Part shown: in pieces, positions 36,764 to 46,405 of the stretch
Position numbering within the stretch: position 1 is the first letter of the stretch
Layout of the letters: each line of letters opens with the position of its first letter
Assembly (NCBI RefSeq): GCF_904846075.1
Contig: NZ_CAJGZH010000002.1
Span: 496,001 to 560,000, forward strand
DNA length: 64,000 bases
Direction of reading: 5' to 3'
Source: Psychrobacter glacincola
Lineage (GTDB): Bacteria > Pseudomonadota > Gammaproteobacteria > Pseudomonadales > Moraxellaceae
Made by a program: the position numbers and the translations under genes
Notes under the pieces: model-generated
Told to the model about the DNA's origin: nothing
What the model saw: the letters and a program-made list of their open reading frames with translations, nothing else
The model's database searches: none

Positions 36764-36796
36764 AAAGCCCAGCAATAATATATCGCTGGGCTTTTT
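36764..36796 (+). terminator. Terminator after the Pal-like gene
   Basis: AAAGCCCAGC pairs with GCTGGGCTTT around an AT-rich loop, followed by T's. It is 50 bp after the stop codon. Confidence 0.88.
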
Positions 36797-36825
36797 GCAT
36801 GTTACTAAGCGAACCAATCCAATAG

Positions 36826-37635
36826 ATGCAATCAATGATGCCAAGCTCTATCTTAAATCTGACCCATGTCCAATATACCCAGCTCGATCCTGCAACGTGG
36901 TGCGCCACGGCACAAGTGAGCGAGCGTTCATTCCTCAACCTTAAAAGACTGTGGGATGAATTACTGTGGTCATCCGCGAACAATATATCGCAAGTAGATT
37001 TTCAGAAATTTTACGAGCTTAATTGGCATTACTGCCTGTCACCAGTAAGTTTATCAACACGTGAAATGGCGCAGCGTCAACGTCAATTACAACGCAAAGG
37101 CGTTCGATTATTGCTACAACAGTTACTGAGTGAGCTAAAGTTGCGCGATACTCTGGATGAGTCAAATTTCCCGTATCGGCTTAGCAGCAGTGAATATTAC
37201 GTATGCTTTAGTCATACAGGCAGCAAGAATCATGATATTAATCAAAATACCGTTCAGACAATCAATACATCATTGAACAGTAAAGTAACCGTGGTCATTA
37301 GTCGTCACCGTCCCATTGGTATTGATATTGAAACCAATCATGTAGCATGGCACGTAGCGCAGCGGTTTTATTCTGAGCATGAAATGGCTGCTTTACAAGC
37401 ATTATCCCCACTTCAGCGTAAGATTATCGCTAAATTACTGTGGCAAATAAAAGAAAGTTTTATCAAAATTCATCAATACAAACTGGCACAAGGGTTAGGA
37501 GTAGATTATTCCTACCTGATTGCTGATTTGATTCATGCTATTAAAGAACCCTCATCTTTAATGGTCATAGCAGACATTAAGTCCGATTACCGTATCGCGG
37601 TATTGTCAGCGCAACAAACCATCGTTATTTTCTAG
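36826..37635 (+). CDS. 4'-phosphopantetheinyl transferase superfamily protein
   Basis: This 269-aa protein belongs to the Sfp-type family that attaches phosphopantetheine from CoA to carrier proteins. The two motifs are GIDIETN near 165-171 (magnesium Asp/Glu) and WQIKESFIK near 207-215, spaced about 40 residues apart as expected. The long N-terminal region (1-150) is typical of Sfp-type rather than AcpS-type. Met1, Met4 and Met5 are alternative starts. No carrier protein or synthase gene is nearby, so the target (fatty acid, siderophore or other) is unknown. It lies between the Pal-like gene and a convergent porin-like gene. Confidence 0.85.
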   Translation: MQSMMPSSILNLTHVQYTQLDPATWCATAQVSERSFLNLKRLWDELLWSSANNISQVDFQKFYELNWHYCLSPVSLSTREMAQRQRQLQRKGVRLLLQQLLSELKLRDTLDESNFPYRLSSSEYYVCFSHTGSKNHDINQNTVQTINTSLNSKVTVVISRHRPIGIDIETNHVAWHVAQRFYSEHEMAALQALSPLQRKIIAKLLWQIKESFIKIHQYKLAQGLGVDYSYLIADLIHAIKEPSSLMVIADIKSDYRIAVLSAQQTIVIF

Positions 37636-37681
37636 ACCATTTACACCTGTTATTCATTCTAACAACTACCCTTTCACAGAC

Positions 37682-37723
37682 AAAAAAAACGACCCTAAAA
37701 AGGATCGTTTTTTCTTGCTCTTC
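37682..37723. terminator. Bidirectional terminator
   Basis: A8 with CGACC, loop CTAAAA, AGGATCG and T6 form an imperfect hairpin between the convergent PPTase and outer-membrane protein genes. Confidence 0.75.
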
Positions 37724-37754
37724 TTCTAATAACAGTACTTAAACTGTGATTAGA

Positions 37755-38675
37755 TTAGAAACGGTAAGTTGCACCAAGCTTAACAATTGGCATCCACTCA
37801 AGATAGTCTTTATCTTCAAGCTCACGCTCAGCAAGTTTAGCAACTTGACCAGCATTTAAGCCTGAATCTACACCACCTGGAGTAACACCATTATCAATAT
37901 TCACATTTCTTTCTGGGTCAACTGCATTTACAGTCGCGTTAGTTTTACCCATATAGGCTGCGCCGATTTCGCCGAATACACCCCAGTTGTTACCGATGTT
38001 AGGACGGAAACCGATAGTACCATAAGGTGCTAGTTTGTTACGATGTTCCATAGTACCTTGTAAAGAACCTACACCGTTTTCGCCATCAGCAACAAACGTT
38101 CTATCGTTAATTTTGTATACGCCGCCATCTGGATTAGCAGTTACGTCGATGTCGTTGTCAGGTACGATGATACCAGCACCCATTGTAAACCAGTTACCAG
38201 TAGGACGTAATTGCACACCTAGGTATGGGTTGCTGAAGTCAGAATCAACGTCATAGTTTACGTCGTTTGCGTCAAAGTCACCGCCGAATAGGTCAGCAAC
38301 ATCGCCACCTGCCCAACCAGCTTGTAATTCAGTTTTCTCATTTAGTGACCAACCGATGTTAGCACCATAACCTAGTGTACCAACTTCAGCGCTAACAGAA
38401 GCTGGGTTGATAGCAGTTTGGAAGAAAGTCTTAGTACCACCAACAACAGCACCAGTAGTGTTGCGAACGATACCAGCGTCAGCATTGTATGCATAAGCAA
38501 CAGGCTCAGCTTCATATGCAACAGCAACAGGCTCAGCTTCATATGCAACAGCAACAGGCTCAGCTTCATACACAACTGCATCGTTACCATCAACAACGAT
38601 AACAGGTTCAGCAGCTAGTGCAGCAGTTGACGCTAAAACGGCAGCAGAAATTGCTGTTAATTTAATAAGTCTCAT
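37755..38675 (-). CDS. Outer-membrane protein with N-terminal tandem repeats
   Basis: The 306-aa precursor has a classical signal peptide (MRLIKLTAISAAVLASTAALA, cleavage before AEP). The mature N terminus carries a tandem YEAEPVAVA repeat (about residues 36-62), acidic and hydrophobic. The rest looks like a small beta-barrel: repeated short hydrophobic strands, GYGANIGWSL, PYLGVQLRPTGNWFTMGAG, PYGTIGFRPNIGNNWGVFGEIGAAY, and a C-terminal aromatic ATYRF, the usual OMP end signal. I recognise no precise family. The repeat is encoded by 27-bp units (38511-38564). Gene is monocistronic with a long upstream region. Confidence 0.82.
   Translation of the reverse strand: MRLIKLTAISAAVLASTAALAAEPVIVVDGNDAVVYEAEPVAVAYEAEPVAVAYEAEPVAYAYNADAGIVRNTTGAVVGGTKTFFQTAINPASVSAEVGTLGYGANIGWSLNEKTELQAGWAGGDVADLFGGDFDANDVNYDVDSDFSNPYLGVQLRPTGNWFTMGAGIIVPDNDIDVTANPDGGVYKINDRTFVADGENGVGSLQGTMEHRNKLAPYGTIGFRPNIGNNWGVFGEIGAAYMGKTNATVNAVDPERNVNIDNGVTPGGVDSGLNAGQVAKLAERELEDKDYLEWMPIVKLGATYRF
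38511..38564. repeat. Two perfect 27-bp tandem repeats inside the outer-membrane protein gene
   Basis: Two identical 27-base units sit at 38511-38537 and 38538-38564, with degenerate partial units on both sides. The unit encodes YEAEPVAVA, and its length keeps the frame. Confidence 0.92.
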
Positions 38676-39303
38676 AAATACTCTCCTAAAGTGTGGAATA
38701 AGTCGCCCATAAAAAATGACAATTTAGCTTTTTTTAAATCGATCATTTTGTTGAGCAGATTAAAACAATTTTGGCCGGAAAAGTCACCCCTCTAGGAGCG
38801 CTTTTTATTTGCCGTTATGTAAAGATTGCATAGATATTGTAATAATTACTACACCAATCCGCAAAACTTCGACTTTCTGTTACACAATACTCTTAAAGTA
38901 ACTCAACAGCGCAAACATGAATATTGGTTAGCTTAATCTTCATGTAAGGATATTACAAAATATGTCATTATAATGACCTACCCATTTATTTAACTCAATG
39001 ACAGTTATATAGCTTATTACTACAGTTTGTTGTATTTTGTGAGTTGGTGTAGTAATTATTGCTTTTAGAAAACTTTTCAGAAAAATAAAGCATTAGTATA
39101 AATTTCAATGTCGTATGACTGTGTGACGTTAGTATGGATGCATTTAGTATTGGCATATAAAGTAACTAGATCTTGTCTAAGCTTGATATTATGCTAAATT
39201 AGAGAATAGGAAAATTTGTCGCAAGGCTGCGTATTTACTTTTATCTGTTAATGCCTTGTTGTATTTCCTACTGTATTCTTTTTATTCTTATTGAGCCACT
39301 CAT
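38676..39303. other. Divergent intergenic region, 628 bp, with a long inverted-repeat element
   Basis: It separates the outer-membrane protein gene from the IclR-type gene. A 17-bp perfect inverted repeat bounds 38841-39060. No gene supported. Confidence 0.6.
38841..39060. repeat. 220-bp interval bounded by 17-bp perfect inverted repeats
   Basis: AATAATTACTACACCAA (38841-38857) is matched by TTGGTGTAGTAATTATT (39044-39060). The outer boundaries show no clear duplication. The interval is AT-rich and non-coding. A MITE-like element or a pair of regulator sites are both possible. Confidence 0.6.
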
Positions 39304-40062
39304 ATGCCTAAAGTATCGTCGATTACCCGTGTGTTAGAGATTATCGAGGCGGTGTCCTATGCCTCAAAACCGCTCTCACCACTTGAGCTATCGCAAGAGC
39401 TTGATATTCCAAAGCCGACCATTCATCGATTGATTCAAAATTTGCTCGATGAAGGGTTTGTGACTGTGGATATTGGCGGCGGTATTATACCGGGCAAGCG
39501 GGTACGCAACTTGGGTGTTGAGCTTTGGCAGCAGCGATTGTTCTTTAATGAGCGACAAATGATCTTGCAAAAGCTGGTTGATGAGCTAAAAGAGACCTGC
39601 GGGATCGGTGTGCCTTATCAGATGAATATGATCTATACCAACCGTGCAAATACGACCTTGCCAATACAGATCTATTTGCCAGTGGGCGCAAAATCTCCAA
39701 TGTGGTGTACAGCGACTGGCAAGCTATATTTAAGTCAGTTGCCGCGCACAAGCCGCGACAAAATACTGCAAAACCTGTCATTGGATAAGTTTACCAAAAA
39801 TACGATTACCGATATCGATGCGCTAAACGCTGAGCTTGATCGTATCGCTGAAACAGGTATTGGTATCGATAATGAAGAGTTTATCTCTGAGATGGTGGCA
39901 ATTGCCGTACCGATACGGGATAGAAAGTCGCGCTACCTTGCTTCGCTATATCTTCATGCACCGACCATACGAGTGTCTTTAGATGATCTCTTAACCCATG
40001 TCCCACGACTGCAAAAAGCAGCGAAAGATATTCAGTCGCTTGTCTATGACCTACCCAGCTAG
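39304..40062 (+). CDS. IclR-family transcriptional regulator
   Basis: The 252-aa protein has the N-terminal winged helix of IclR (ISRLEI-type: VLEIIEAVSYASKPLSPLELSQELDIPKPTIHRLIQNLLDEGFV, helix-turn-helix about 20-47) and the C-terminal effector domain (about 80-250) with ATGKLYLSQLP. It is convergent with the valine catabolic block and shares its terminator, so it could control that block, the divergent outer-membrane protein, or genes elsewhere. The effector is unknown. Confidence 0.88.
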   Translation: MPKVSSITRVLEIIEAVSYASKPLSPLELSQELDIPKPTIHRLIQNLLDEGFVTVDIGGGIIPGKRVRNLGVELWQQRLFFNERQMILQKLVDELKETCGIGVPYQMNMIYTNRANTTLPIQIYLPVGAKSPMWCTATGKLYLSQLPRTSRDKILQNLSLDKFTKNTITDIDALNAELDRIAETGIGIDNEEFISEMVAIAVPIRDRKSRYLASLYLHAPTIRVSLDDLLTHVPRLQKAAKDIQSLVYDLPS

Positions 40063-40078
40063 ATGATGCAATATAAGC

Positions 40079-40119
40079 AAAAAAAAGGTCTGCATTAAGA
40101 TAATAATGCAGACCTTTTT
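40079..40119. terminator. Bidirectional terminator
   Basis: AAAAAGGTCTGCATTA and its exact complement TAATGCAGACCTTTTT flank a 6-nt loop between the IclR gene and mmsB, which converge. Confidence 0.93.
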
Positions 40120-40137
40120 CATAGCTACTTTGATAAT

Positions 40138-41082
40138 TTAAGTCAATACTGAGCTGTCATGTCGCGCCATAATGCTTGAGAAATCTCTATCACCATTCTC
40201 GACAGTATGTGCAGCATAAAGCTCAGTCGCTTTAGCGCCCATCGGTGTCTCTACCTGAGTATCTTCAGCGGTCTGCATGGCAAGGTTAAGATCCTTTTGC
40301 ATGAGCTTACTCATAAACCCGCCTTGATAGCCATTGCTAGATGGGACATTCTCCATTACTTGCGGATAAGGATTATAGACCTCTAGCGTCCAGTTACGAC
40401 CTGAGCTTTGCAACATAATATCTGATAGCACTTTAGGATCTAGACCGTTTTTGACGCCCAGATTAATTGCTTCTGCCGTCCCTGCCATCAAAATACCTAA
40501 CAGCATGTTATTACAGATTTTTGCCACTTGTCCGGCACCGTGTTCACCTGCATGAAAGATGTTTTTGCCCATCACAGCTAGTATTGGCTCTGCTTTGGCA
40601 AACGCATCAGCACTGCCACCGACGATAAAGGTTAAACTACCAGCGATAGCTCCGCCCGTACCGCCTGAGACTGGCGCATCTAGGAAGTCGATGCCAAGCT
40701 CACTTGCCGCCTCTGCTACCGTCCTTGCATCAGCTGCGGCTATCGTACTGCTATCAATGACCAAAGTACCTTTTGGCAATTCTGCCAAAAGGCCGTTGGT
40801 TCCATCTTCACCCAAATAGACAGAATGGACGTGCTTGCCAGCAGGTAACATGCTGATAACTACTTGGGCATTTTGAGCAGCATCTTTAGGACTGTCTGCT
40901 ACACTGGCACCTGCTTGCTGCAAGCGCTCAGTTGCTTCTGCCGATAAATCATAAACCGAGAGCGGGTAACCTGCTTTTAACAAGTTCTCTGCCATTGGTG
41001 CGCCCATATTACCAAGTCCAATAAAAGCAATATTTGGCTTAGTAGTATCGTTATCGGTGGCATTTACATCCTTTGTATTCAT
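40138..41082 (-). CDS. mmsB: 3-hydroxyisobutyrate dehydrogenase
   Basis: MmsB oxidises 3-hydroxyisobutyrate to methylmalonate semialdehyde in valine breakdown. The 314-aa protein has an N-terminal Rossmann motif GLGNMGAPMAENLLKAGY near 22-39, LDAPVSGGTGGA near 135-146 and the catalytic-lysine GAGQVAKICNNMLLG near 190-204. It has an N-terminal extension of about 15 residues. It is the last gene of the valine block, behind the 3-hydroxyisobutyryl-CoA hydrolase by about 120 bp. Confidence 0.94.
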   Translation of the reverse strand: MNTKDVNATDNDTTKPNIAFIGLGNMGAPMAENLLKAGYPLSVYDLSAEATERLQQAGASVADSPKDAAQNAQVVISMLPAGKHVHSVYLGEDGTNGLLAELPKGTLVIDSSTIAAADARTVAEAASELGIDFLDAPVSGGTGGAIAGSLTFIVGGSADAFAKAEPILAVMGKNIFHAGEHGAGQVAKICNNMLLGILMAGTAEAINLGVKNGLDPKVLSDIMLQSSGRNWTLEVYNPYPQVMENVPSSNGYQGGFMSKLMQKDLNLAMQTAEDTQVETPMGAKATELYAAHTVENGDRDFSSIMARHDSSVLT

Positions 41083-41205
41083 CTCATCATTCCTTGATGG
41101 TTAGTATTAATCATGCGCGCAGGCGTTGCTACACATATAGCTGTAAACTATTTAATTGAGTGTAATTTTAATTTGATGTCTATATTGAATTGATAAATTC
41201 AATTT

Positions 41206-42450
41206 TTAACGCACAGACTGACTGCCTAAAGCCTCATCACCCAACCAATCGCCTAACGGATGCTCACCTTTAGCATAAGGACTCATAAAGTGCTGCTGTA
41301 TGTACGCCTGCCCTTCGCTACTTAGGCAGTCTGCTAGTGAACGCGACCATTGTGGATTACGATCTTTATCAATCAGTAGCGCACGTACGCCTTCTTTAAA
41401 GTCAGGATTGGCCGCACAATGTACGGCTACATTGGCTTCTAAATACAGAACTTGCTCTAGTGATAAGTCAGTGACTTTATAATAAAGCGCATAAGTTAAA
41501 GCAGCAGTAACTGGACAGCCATGGCGATAAGTATCTACTGCTCGCTGCGTCCAGCTGTCATTGGCAAACTCTGTATCTATTTTTTCGAGTGCCGCATCAC
41601 TTTGTAATAAAGCATCGATATCACCCAGTCCGCCGCTGTTCATCAACTGCTCAATAGGTTGCCAATAGGTTGCCAACTTACTAGCAGGCAGTTCAGCTAC
41701 TGGTTGCGCAGCCAGTGCACGGCTAACGATACTATGAGCGCTATTGTTATCGCATTTATCCATACTACTAGCGGCAACTTGCCAATCACTCTGTTTTAAA
41801 CTTTGTATGACGGCATCATAGTCACTACTGGCGACGGCATACTCTGCAAGATTGGCTAATAGCGCATCATTGCCATTACACATCGCGCCCGTTAACCCTA
41901 AAAACAAGCCCGTCTTAGCTGGCATACGCTGTAAGAACCAACTGCCAGAAGCATCAGGGAACAGCCCAATAGTCACTTCTGGCATGGCAAAGCGCGTGCG
42001 CTCTGTGACCAAGCGGTGACTACAACCTGCCATCAAGCCCATGCCGCCACCCATAATAATGCCGTCACCCCAGAGTATTAGTGGTTTGGAATAAAAGTGC
42101 ATTTGCCGATAAAGACGATATTCATGACCAAAAAATTCTGTCGCGTAAGGATTCGGTAGCGGTGCATCAATAGACATACTGTCATATAACCTACGAATAT
42201 CACCGCCTGCACAAAACGCTTTGTCGCCTGCGCCTTTTAATAGCAATGCCACCACTTGCTCATCACATTGCCACTGCTCTAGTTGTTGCGATAACAATTG
42301 ACACATCTCAACGCTAAGGGCATTAAGAGATTTGGGCGTGTTTAACGTCATTACTCCAATCAGGTGACCACAATCTGTCGGCTCGGTGCTGAATAATACC
42401 GATGCGTCTGCTGTGCTTTTTTCTACTGCGCCTTCTATAGCTGTTGTCAT
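41206..42450 (-). CDS. 3-hydroxyisobutyryl-CoA hydrolase (enoyl-CoA hydratase/isomerase family)
   Basis: The 414-aa protein is of the long ECH_2 type: LNTPKSLNALSVEMCQ, KAFCAGGDIRRLYDS near 70-85, GIIMGGGMGLMAGCSHR near 130-145 and the Glu-bearing PEVTIGLFPDASGSWFL near 155-171. This size and these motifs are those of 3-hydroxyisobutyryl-CoA hydrolase, which frees 3-hydroxyisobutyrate for MmsB. Placement between the short enoyl-CoA hydratase and mmsB agrees. An enoyl-CoA isomerase role is less likely. Confidence 0.9.
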   Translation of the reverse strand: MTTAIEGAVEKSTADASVLFSTEPTDCGHLIGVMTLNTPKSLNALSVEMCQLLSQQLEQWQCDEQVVALLLKGAGDKAFCAGGDIRRLYDSMSIDAPLPNPYATEFFGHEYRLYRQMHFYSKPLILWGDGIIMGGGMGLMAGCSHRLVTERTRFAMPEVTIGLFPDASGSWFLQRMPAKTGLFLGLTGAMCNGNDALLANLAEYAVASSDYDAVIQSLKQSDWQVAASSMDKCDNNSAHSIVSRALAAQPVAELPASKLATYWQPIEQLMNSGGLGDIDALLQSDAALEKIDTEFANDSWTQRAVDTYRHGCPVTAALTYALYYKVTDLSLEQVLYLEANVAVHCAANPDFKEGVRALLIDKDRNPQWSRSLADCLSSEGQAYIQQHFMSPYAKGEHPLGDWLGDEALGSQSVR

Positions 42451-42511
42451 AAAGGTGACCTACAAATATTAAAAGAAAAAAATAGTATCATTAAGTTTGA
42501 TTTTATGGCGT

Positions 42512-43294
42512 TTATTTATTTTTCCAAACGGGCTTACGCTTCTCTAAAAATGCTTGCACACCTTCGCGCTGATCTTTGGTATCAAATAATTTAACAAAGG
42601 CTTCACGCTCATGGATAAGGTTTTGTGCAGGCGGTGTGTGTCTTGCTGCTTGAATAAGCGCTTTGGAGTAACTGACGGCAACTGGTGATTGTTTAGCGAC
42701 TTTTTGCGCTAGTGCTTGTGCTGCTAATAAACCGTCACCTTTTGCAGTGACTTCTTCGACTAAGCCAATGCGTAGTGCAATCTGGGCATCGACGCGCTCG
42801 CCGCACAATATCATACGCTTTGCCCAACCCTCGCCTACCAAAGCCGTTAGATTTTGCGTACCACCGGCACACGGTAACAAACCAACGCCTGTCTCAGGCA
42901 ATGCCATTTGTGCATGGTCTTCTGCAATACGGATATCACAAGCGAGTGCGCACTCAAGACCACCACCCATCGCATAACCATTGATGACAGCGATGCTTAC
43001 GCCGCGATAGGCTGACAGTGCCTCAAATGCTTCACCAAAGGCGATCGCCATACTGATCGCGCGGCCTTTATCACCATCGGCAAAATTATTTAAATCAGCG
43101 CCTGCTGAAAAGAACTTCTCTCCATCACCATGAACGATTAGTGCATATACCTCGTCGTTGGCATTGAGGTCAGTGACCAGTTGCTTAAGCGCCTGTAGAC
43201 TGTCCATCGTCCACGTATGAGCAGGTGGGTTATTTAGGGTTAGCGTCGCAATATGACCATTAATTGATAGTTTTAAGTTGGTATAATCCGTCAT
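42512..43294 (-). CDS. Enoyl-CoA hydratase
   Basis: The 260-aa crotonase shows LTLNNPPAHTWTMDSL, FSAGADLNNFADGDKG near 62-77, GYAMGGGLECALACDIRIA near 105-123 and the glutamate segment ALPETGVGLLPCAGGTQNL near 130-148. In this cluster it should hydrate methacrylyl-CoA to 3-hydroxyisobutyryl-CoA. The acyl-CoA dehydrogenase ends 42 bp upstream, so co-transcription is very likely. Confidence 0.9.
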   Translation of the reverse strand: MTDYTNLKLSINGHIATLTLNNPPAHTWTMDSLQALKQLVTDLNANDEVYALIVHGDGEKFFSAGADLNNFADGDKGRAISMAIAFGEAFEALSAYRGVSIAVINGYAMGGGLECALACDIRIAEDHAQMALPETGVGLLPCAGGTQNLTALVGEGWAKRMILCGERVDAQIALRIGLVEEVTAKGDGLLAAQALAQKVAKQSPVAVSYSKALIQAARHTPPAQNLIHEREAFVKLFDTKDQREGVQAFLEKRKPVWKNK

Positions 43295-43336
43295 GAAATA
43301 TCCTTGTTATAAAATCATTTTATTCATATAAATAGG

Positions 43337-44497
43337 TTAGCGCAGTTGGCTCAATGCATCATCTTGCATAAGCTGACGCGAGACAATCACGCGCATGATC
43401 TCATTGGTACCTTCCAAAATCTGATGTACGCGCAAATCTCGCACATGACGCTCAAGCGGATATTCATTGAGATAACCGTAGCCACCATGCAGCTGCAAGG
43501 CTTCGTTAGCAACATCAAAACAAAGATCGGTCGATAAACGCTTTGCCATTGCACAATAAGTAGAGGCTTGCGCATCTTTATTGTCGACTTTATTCGCCGC
43601 TAAATAGAGCATTTGCCGTGCGGTAATGGTTTGGGTCAGCATATCAGCAAGCTTAAACTGTACCGACTGTAAGCTAGCAATCGGGCTGCCAAACTGACTG
43701 CGCTCTTGTACATAATTGGTCGCTGTCTCAAGCGCCGCTTGCGCTGTCCCTACTGCACAGATGCCGATATTAATCCGGCCGCCATCTAAGCCTTTCATAG
43801 CAATACGAAAACCTTGGCCTTCCTCGCCGATGAGGTTTTCTACTGGCACTTTGACGTCTTTAAAGCTAATCGTCCGCGTTGGCTGTGCTTTCCAGCCCAT
43901 TTTATGCTCGTTTTTGCCGTATTCGATACCAGCACTGTCAGCGTCTACCACAAATGCAGAAACCCCTTTTGGGCCTGTAGCGCCCGTACGTGCCATCACG
44001 ACCAACACATCAGTTGATCCCGCCCCTGAAATAAAGGTTTTTTCGCCGTTTAGCAGATAATGCTCGCCTTGTTTATCAGCTTTGGTACGCAGTGATGCGG
44101 CATCAGAACCGGCATTAGGTTCCGTTAGACAATAGCTGCCCAGCCATTCACCACTAACCATATTTGGCAAGTATTTTTTGCACAGCGCATCGCTACCAAA
44201 TTCGCCAATCATCCAGCCTGCCATATTATGAATACTCATATAAGCCGCCACAGACGTATCACCCCATGCTAGCTCTTCAAAAACCATGGCAGAATCTAAA
44301 CGCGGTAGGCCTAAGCCATCATATTCTGGATTGGTATATAAGCCCAAAAATCCAAGCTCGCCTGATTTTTTAATCACATCAATTGGGAAGTGCGAGGTGC
44401 GATCCCATTCAGCGGCATTAGGCTTTAGCTCTTTTTGGGCAAACTGTCTGGCAGTTTGGCGAAAGGCAATTTGGTCATCAGTTAATGAAAAATCCAT
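43337..44497 (-). CDS. Acyl-CoA dehydrogenase (probably isobutyryl-CoA)
   Basis: The 386-aa flavoenzyme has the three-domain acyl-CoA dehydrogenase layout: YCLTEPNAGSDAASLRTKA near 121-139, FKDVKVPVENLIG near 212-224, and the catalytic Glu in ILEGTNEIMRVIVSRQL near 363-379. Context (enoyl-CoA hydratase, hydrolase, mmsA and mmsB) points to isobutyryl-CoA as the natural substrate, converting it to methacrylyl-CoA. The specificity is inferred, not visible. Confidence 0.9.
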   Translation of the reverse strand: MDFSLTDDQIAFRQTARQFAQKELKPNAAEWDRTSHFPIDVIKKSGELGFLGLYTNPEYDGLGLPRLDSAMVFEELAWGDTSVAAYMSIHNMAGWMIGEFGSDALCKKYLPNMVSGEWLGSYCLTEPNAGSDAASLRTKADKQGEHYLLNGEKTFISGAGSTDVLVVMARTGATGPKGVSAFVVDADSAGIEYGKNEHKMGWKAQPTRTISFKDVKVPVENLIGEEGQGFRIAMKGLDGGRINIGICAVGTAQAALETATNYVQERSQFGSPIASLQSVQFKLADMLTQTITARQMLYLAANKVDNKDAQASTYCAMAKRLSTDLCFDVANEALQLHGGYGYLNEYPLERHVRDLRVHQILEGTNEIMRVIVSRQLMQDDALSQLR

Positions 44498-44560
44498 GGG
44501 GTCATCCTTGTGCTGAATAGGGTGTATTAAGTCGTCAGTGCAAATATAGGTGATTCAGCG

Positions 44561-46045
44561 TTAAATTGAAATAGTCGTATTGACACCGCGACTTGCTTCA
44601 TCATCAAACCAGCGCGCCGTAACGGTCTTGGTTTGGGTATAAAATTGCACCGCTTGCTTACCATAAGGACCCAAATCACCAAGCTTACTGGCACGTGAGC
44701 CTGAGAATGAGAACATCGGTAGTGGCACAGGAATCGGCAAGTTAATACCGATTTGACCGACTTGGATGTCTTGTTGGAACTTATGCGCGGCAGCCCCTGA
44801 CTGAGTAAAGATAGCAGTACCATTACCATGTGGGTTGGCATTGAGCAGCTCAATCGCTTCATCTAAGCTATTGGCACGCATGATACACAGGACAGGTCCA
44901 AAGATTTCTTCTTTGTAGATTTGCATATCTGCAGTGACGTTATCAAAGATAGTCGGACCAACGAAGTTACCCTTCTCATAGCCCTCAACCGTAATACCGC
45001 GACCATCAAGCAATAGACTCGCCCCTTCTTCTACCCCTGTACCAATCAAATGCTCAACACGCGCTTTTGCGGCAGGAGAAATAATGGGGCCCAAATCTTT
45101 ATCATGCTTACCAGCTGAGACGATCAAACCCTCAGCTTTGGCTTTGATATCATCAATCCACTCACCGGCAGCACCGACAAGGACAACGACAGACAGCGCC
45201 ATACAACGTTGACCAGCAGCACCAAATGCCGCGCCTGCTAGTTGATTCAGCGTTTGCTCTTTATTAGCATCTGGTAAGATAACGCCATGGTTTTTTGCGC
45301 CCATCATACACTGTGCGCGCTTACCTGACTGACTGGCACGCTCATAAACGTGTTTGCCGACGTTGGTCGAACCCACAAAAGAAACTGCTTTGATATCAGG
45401 ATGATCACAAATCGCATCAACGGTCGCCTTGCCACCATGTACGACGTTTAGCACGCCTTCAGGTACGCCCGCTTCTATTGCCAGTTCAACCAAACGCATC
45501 GTGACCATTGGATCTTGCTCAGAAGGTTTTAGGATAAAAGTATTACCCGTGGCAATCGCCATTGGGAACATCCACAGTGGAATCATCGCTGGGAAGTTAA
45601 ACGGCGTAATGCCTGCACAGACACCCAGTGGCTGCCAAATACTATAGGTATCAACGCCTGAGGCAACGTTTTCAACGAAATCGCCAATCTGTAGATTTGC
45701 AATCCCAGCAGCATGCTCAACCACTTCTAAACCACGGAATACATCACCGCGTGCATCAGCAATAGTCTTGCCCTGCTCTGCGGTCAAGATTTCTGCTAGC
45801 TCATCCATATGGTCACGAATCAGTGCCTGATATTTTAGAAAGATACGCGCACGTGTGGTAATCGGTGTTTTGCGCCACGTTTGAAAAGCGGCTTTGGCTG
45901 CTGCAACCGCCTGATTGATTTCATCGTCTGTGGTTTGCGGAACTTTGGCTATGACTTCTTGCGTGGCAGGATCGGTGATATCAATCCATTCACTGGTATT
46001 AGAATCAACAAATTGACCATTGATGAGCTGCTTGACGTGGTGCAT
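44561..46045 (-). CDS. mmsA: CoA-acylating methylmalonate-semialdehyde dehydrogenase
   Basis: MmsA turns methylmalonate semialdehyde into propionyl-CoA with NAD and CoA. The 494-aa ALDH-family protein shows [21 protein letters not shown] near 145-165, [17 protein letters not shown] near 221-237 and the catalytic Cys in [11 protein letters not shown] near 280-290. Those, plus the C-terminal [13 protein letters not shown], are characteristic of MmsA rather than general aldehyde dehydrogenases. It precedes the acyl-CoA dehydrogenase by 63 bp. Confidence 0.95.
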   Translation of the reverse strand: MHHVKQLINGQFVDSNTSEWIDITDPATQEVIAKVPQTTDDEINQAVAAAKAAFQTWRKTPITTRARIFLKYQALIRDHMDELAEILTAEQGKTIADARGDVFRGLEVVEHAAGIANLQIGDFVENVASGVDTYSIWQPLGVCAGITPFNFPAMIPLWMFPMAIATGNTFILKPSEQDPMVTMRLVELAIEAGVPEGVLNVVHGGKATVDAICDHPDIKAVSFVGSTNVGKHVYERASQSGKRAQCMMGAKNHGVILPDANKEQTLNQLAGAAFGAAGQRCMALSVVVLVGAAGEWIDDIKAKAEGLIVSAGKHDKDLGPIISPAAKARVEHLIGTGVEEGASLLLDGRGITVEGYEKGNFVGPTIFDNVTADMQIYKEEIFGPVLCIMRANSLDEAIELLNANPHGNGTAIFTQSGAAAHKFQQDIQVGQIGINLPIPVPLPMFSFSGSRASKLGDLGPYGKQAVQFYTQTKTVTARWFDDEASRGVNTTISI

Positions 46046-46405
46046 AAGATATCCTTATCTTGTTTGCGAGACTACCCTTTAGCGGTGTCTTAATATTCAA
46101 AAAGAGAGAAAAAATGATGAGCTTTTATCGATCAAACGTAATTTATAAAATGATTTATTTCGTATCGTTATTGACTATACCAATAAACCATTTTTAGGGT
46201 CAAGCGCTTTGTCAAAATTTTATCTGAGTTTATGTTAACGAAAAAAACTTTATGTAAGGTATATTTTCAGTTTGAGCGAAAGCGACTAAATAGTGATAAA
46301 AATGAAGAGACGCCTTAAATTGAAAACAAAAAAGCCCATGATTGTGCATGAGCTTTTTTTCAATATTAACGTTAGATGGCTTTTTTCAATTAATACGCCA
46401 TCGTA
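46046..46405. other. Intergenic region between prpE and mmsA
   Basis: It holds the terminator of prpE (46328-46361) and the likely mmsA promoter. No gene is supported. The break implies that prpE is transcribed separately from the mmsA-mmsB set. Confidence 0.55.
46328..46361 (-). terminator. Terminator of prpE
   Basis: On the minus strand A-rich sequence, GCTCATG, loop CACAAT, CATGGGC (one U-G pair) and T6 follow about 45 bp after the prpE stop codon. Confidence 0.8.
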
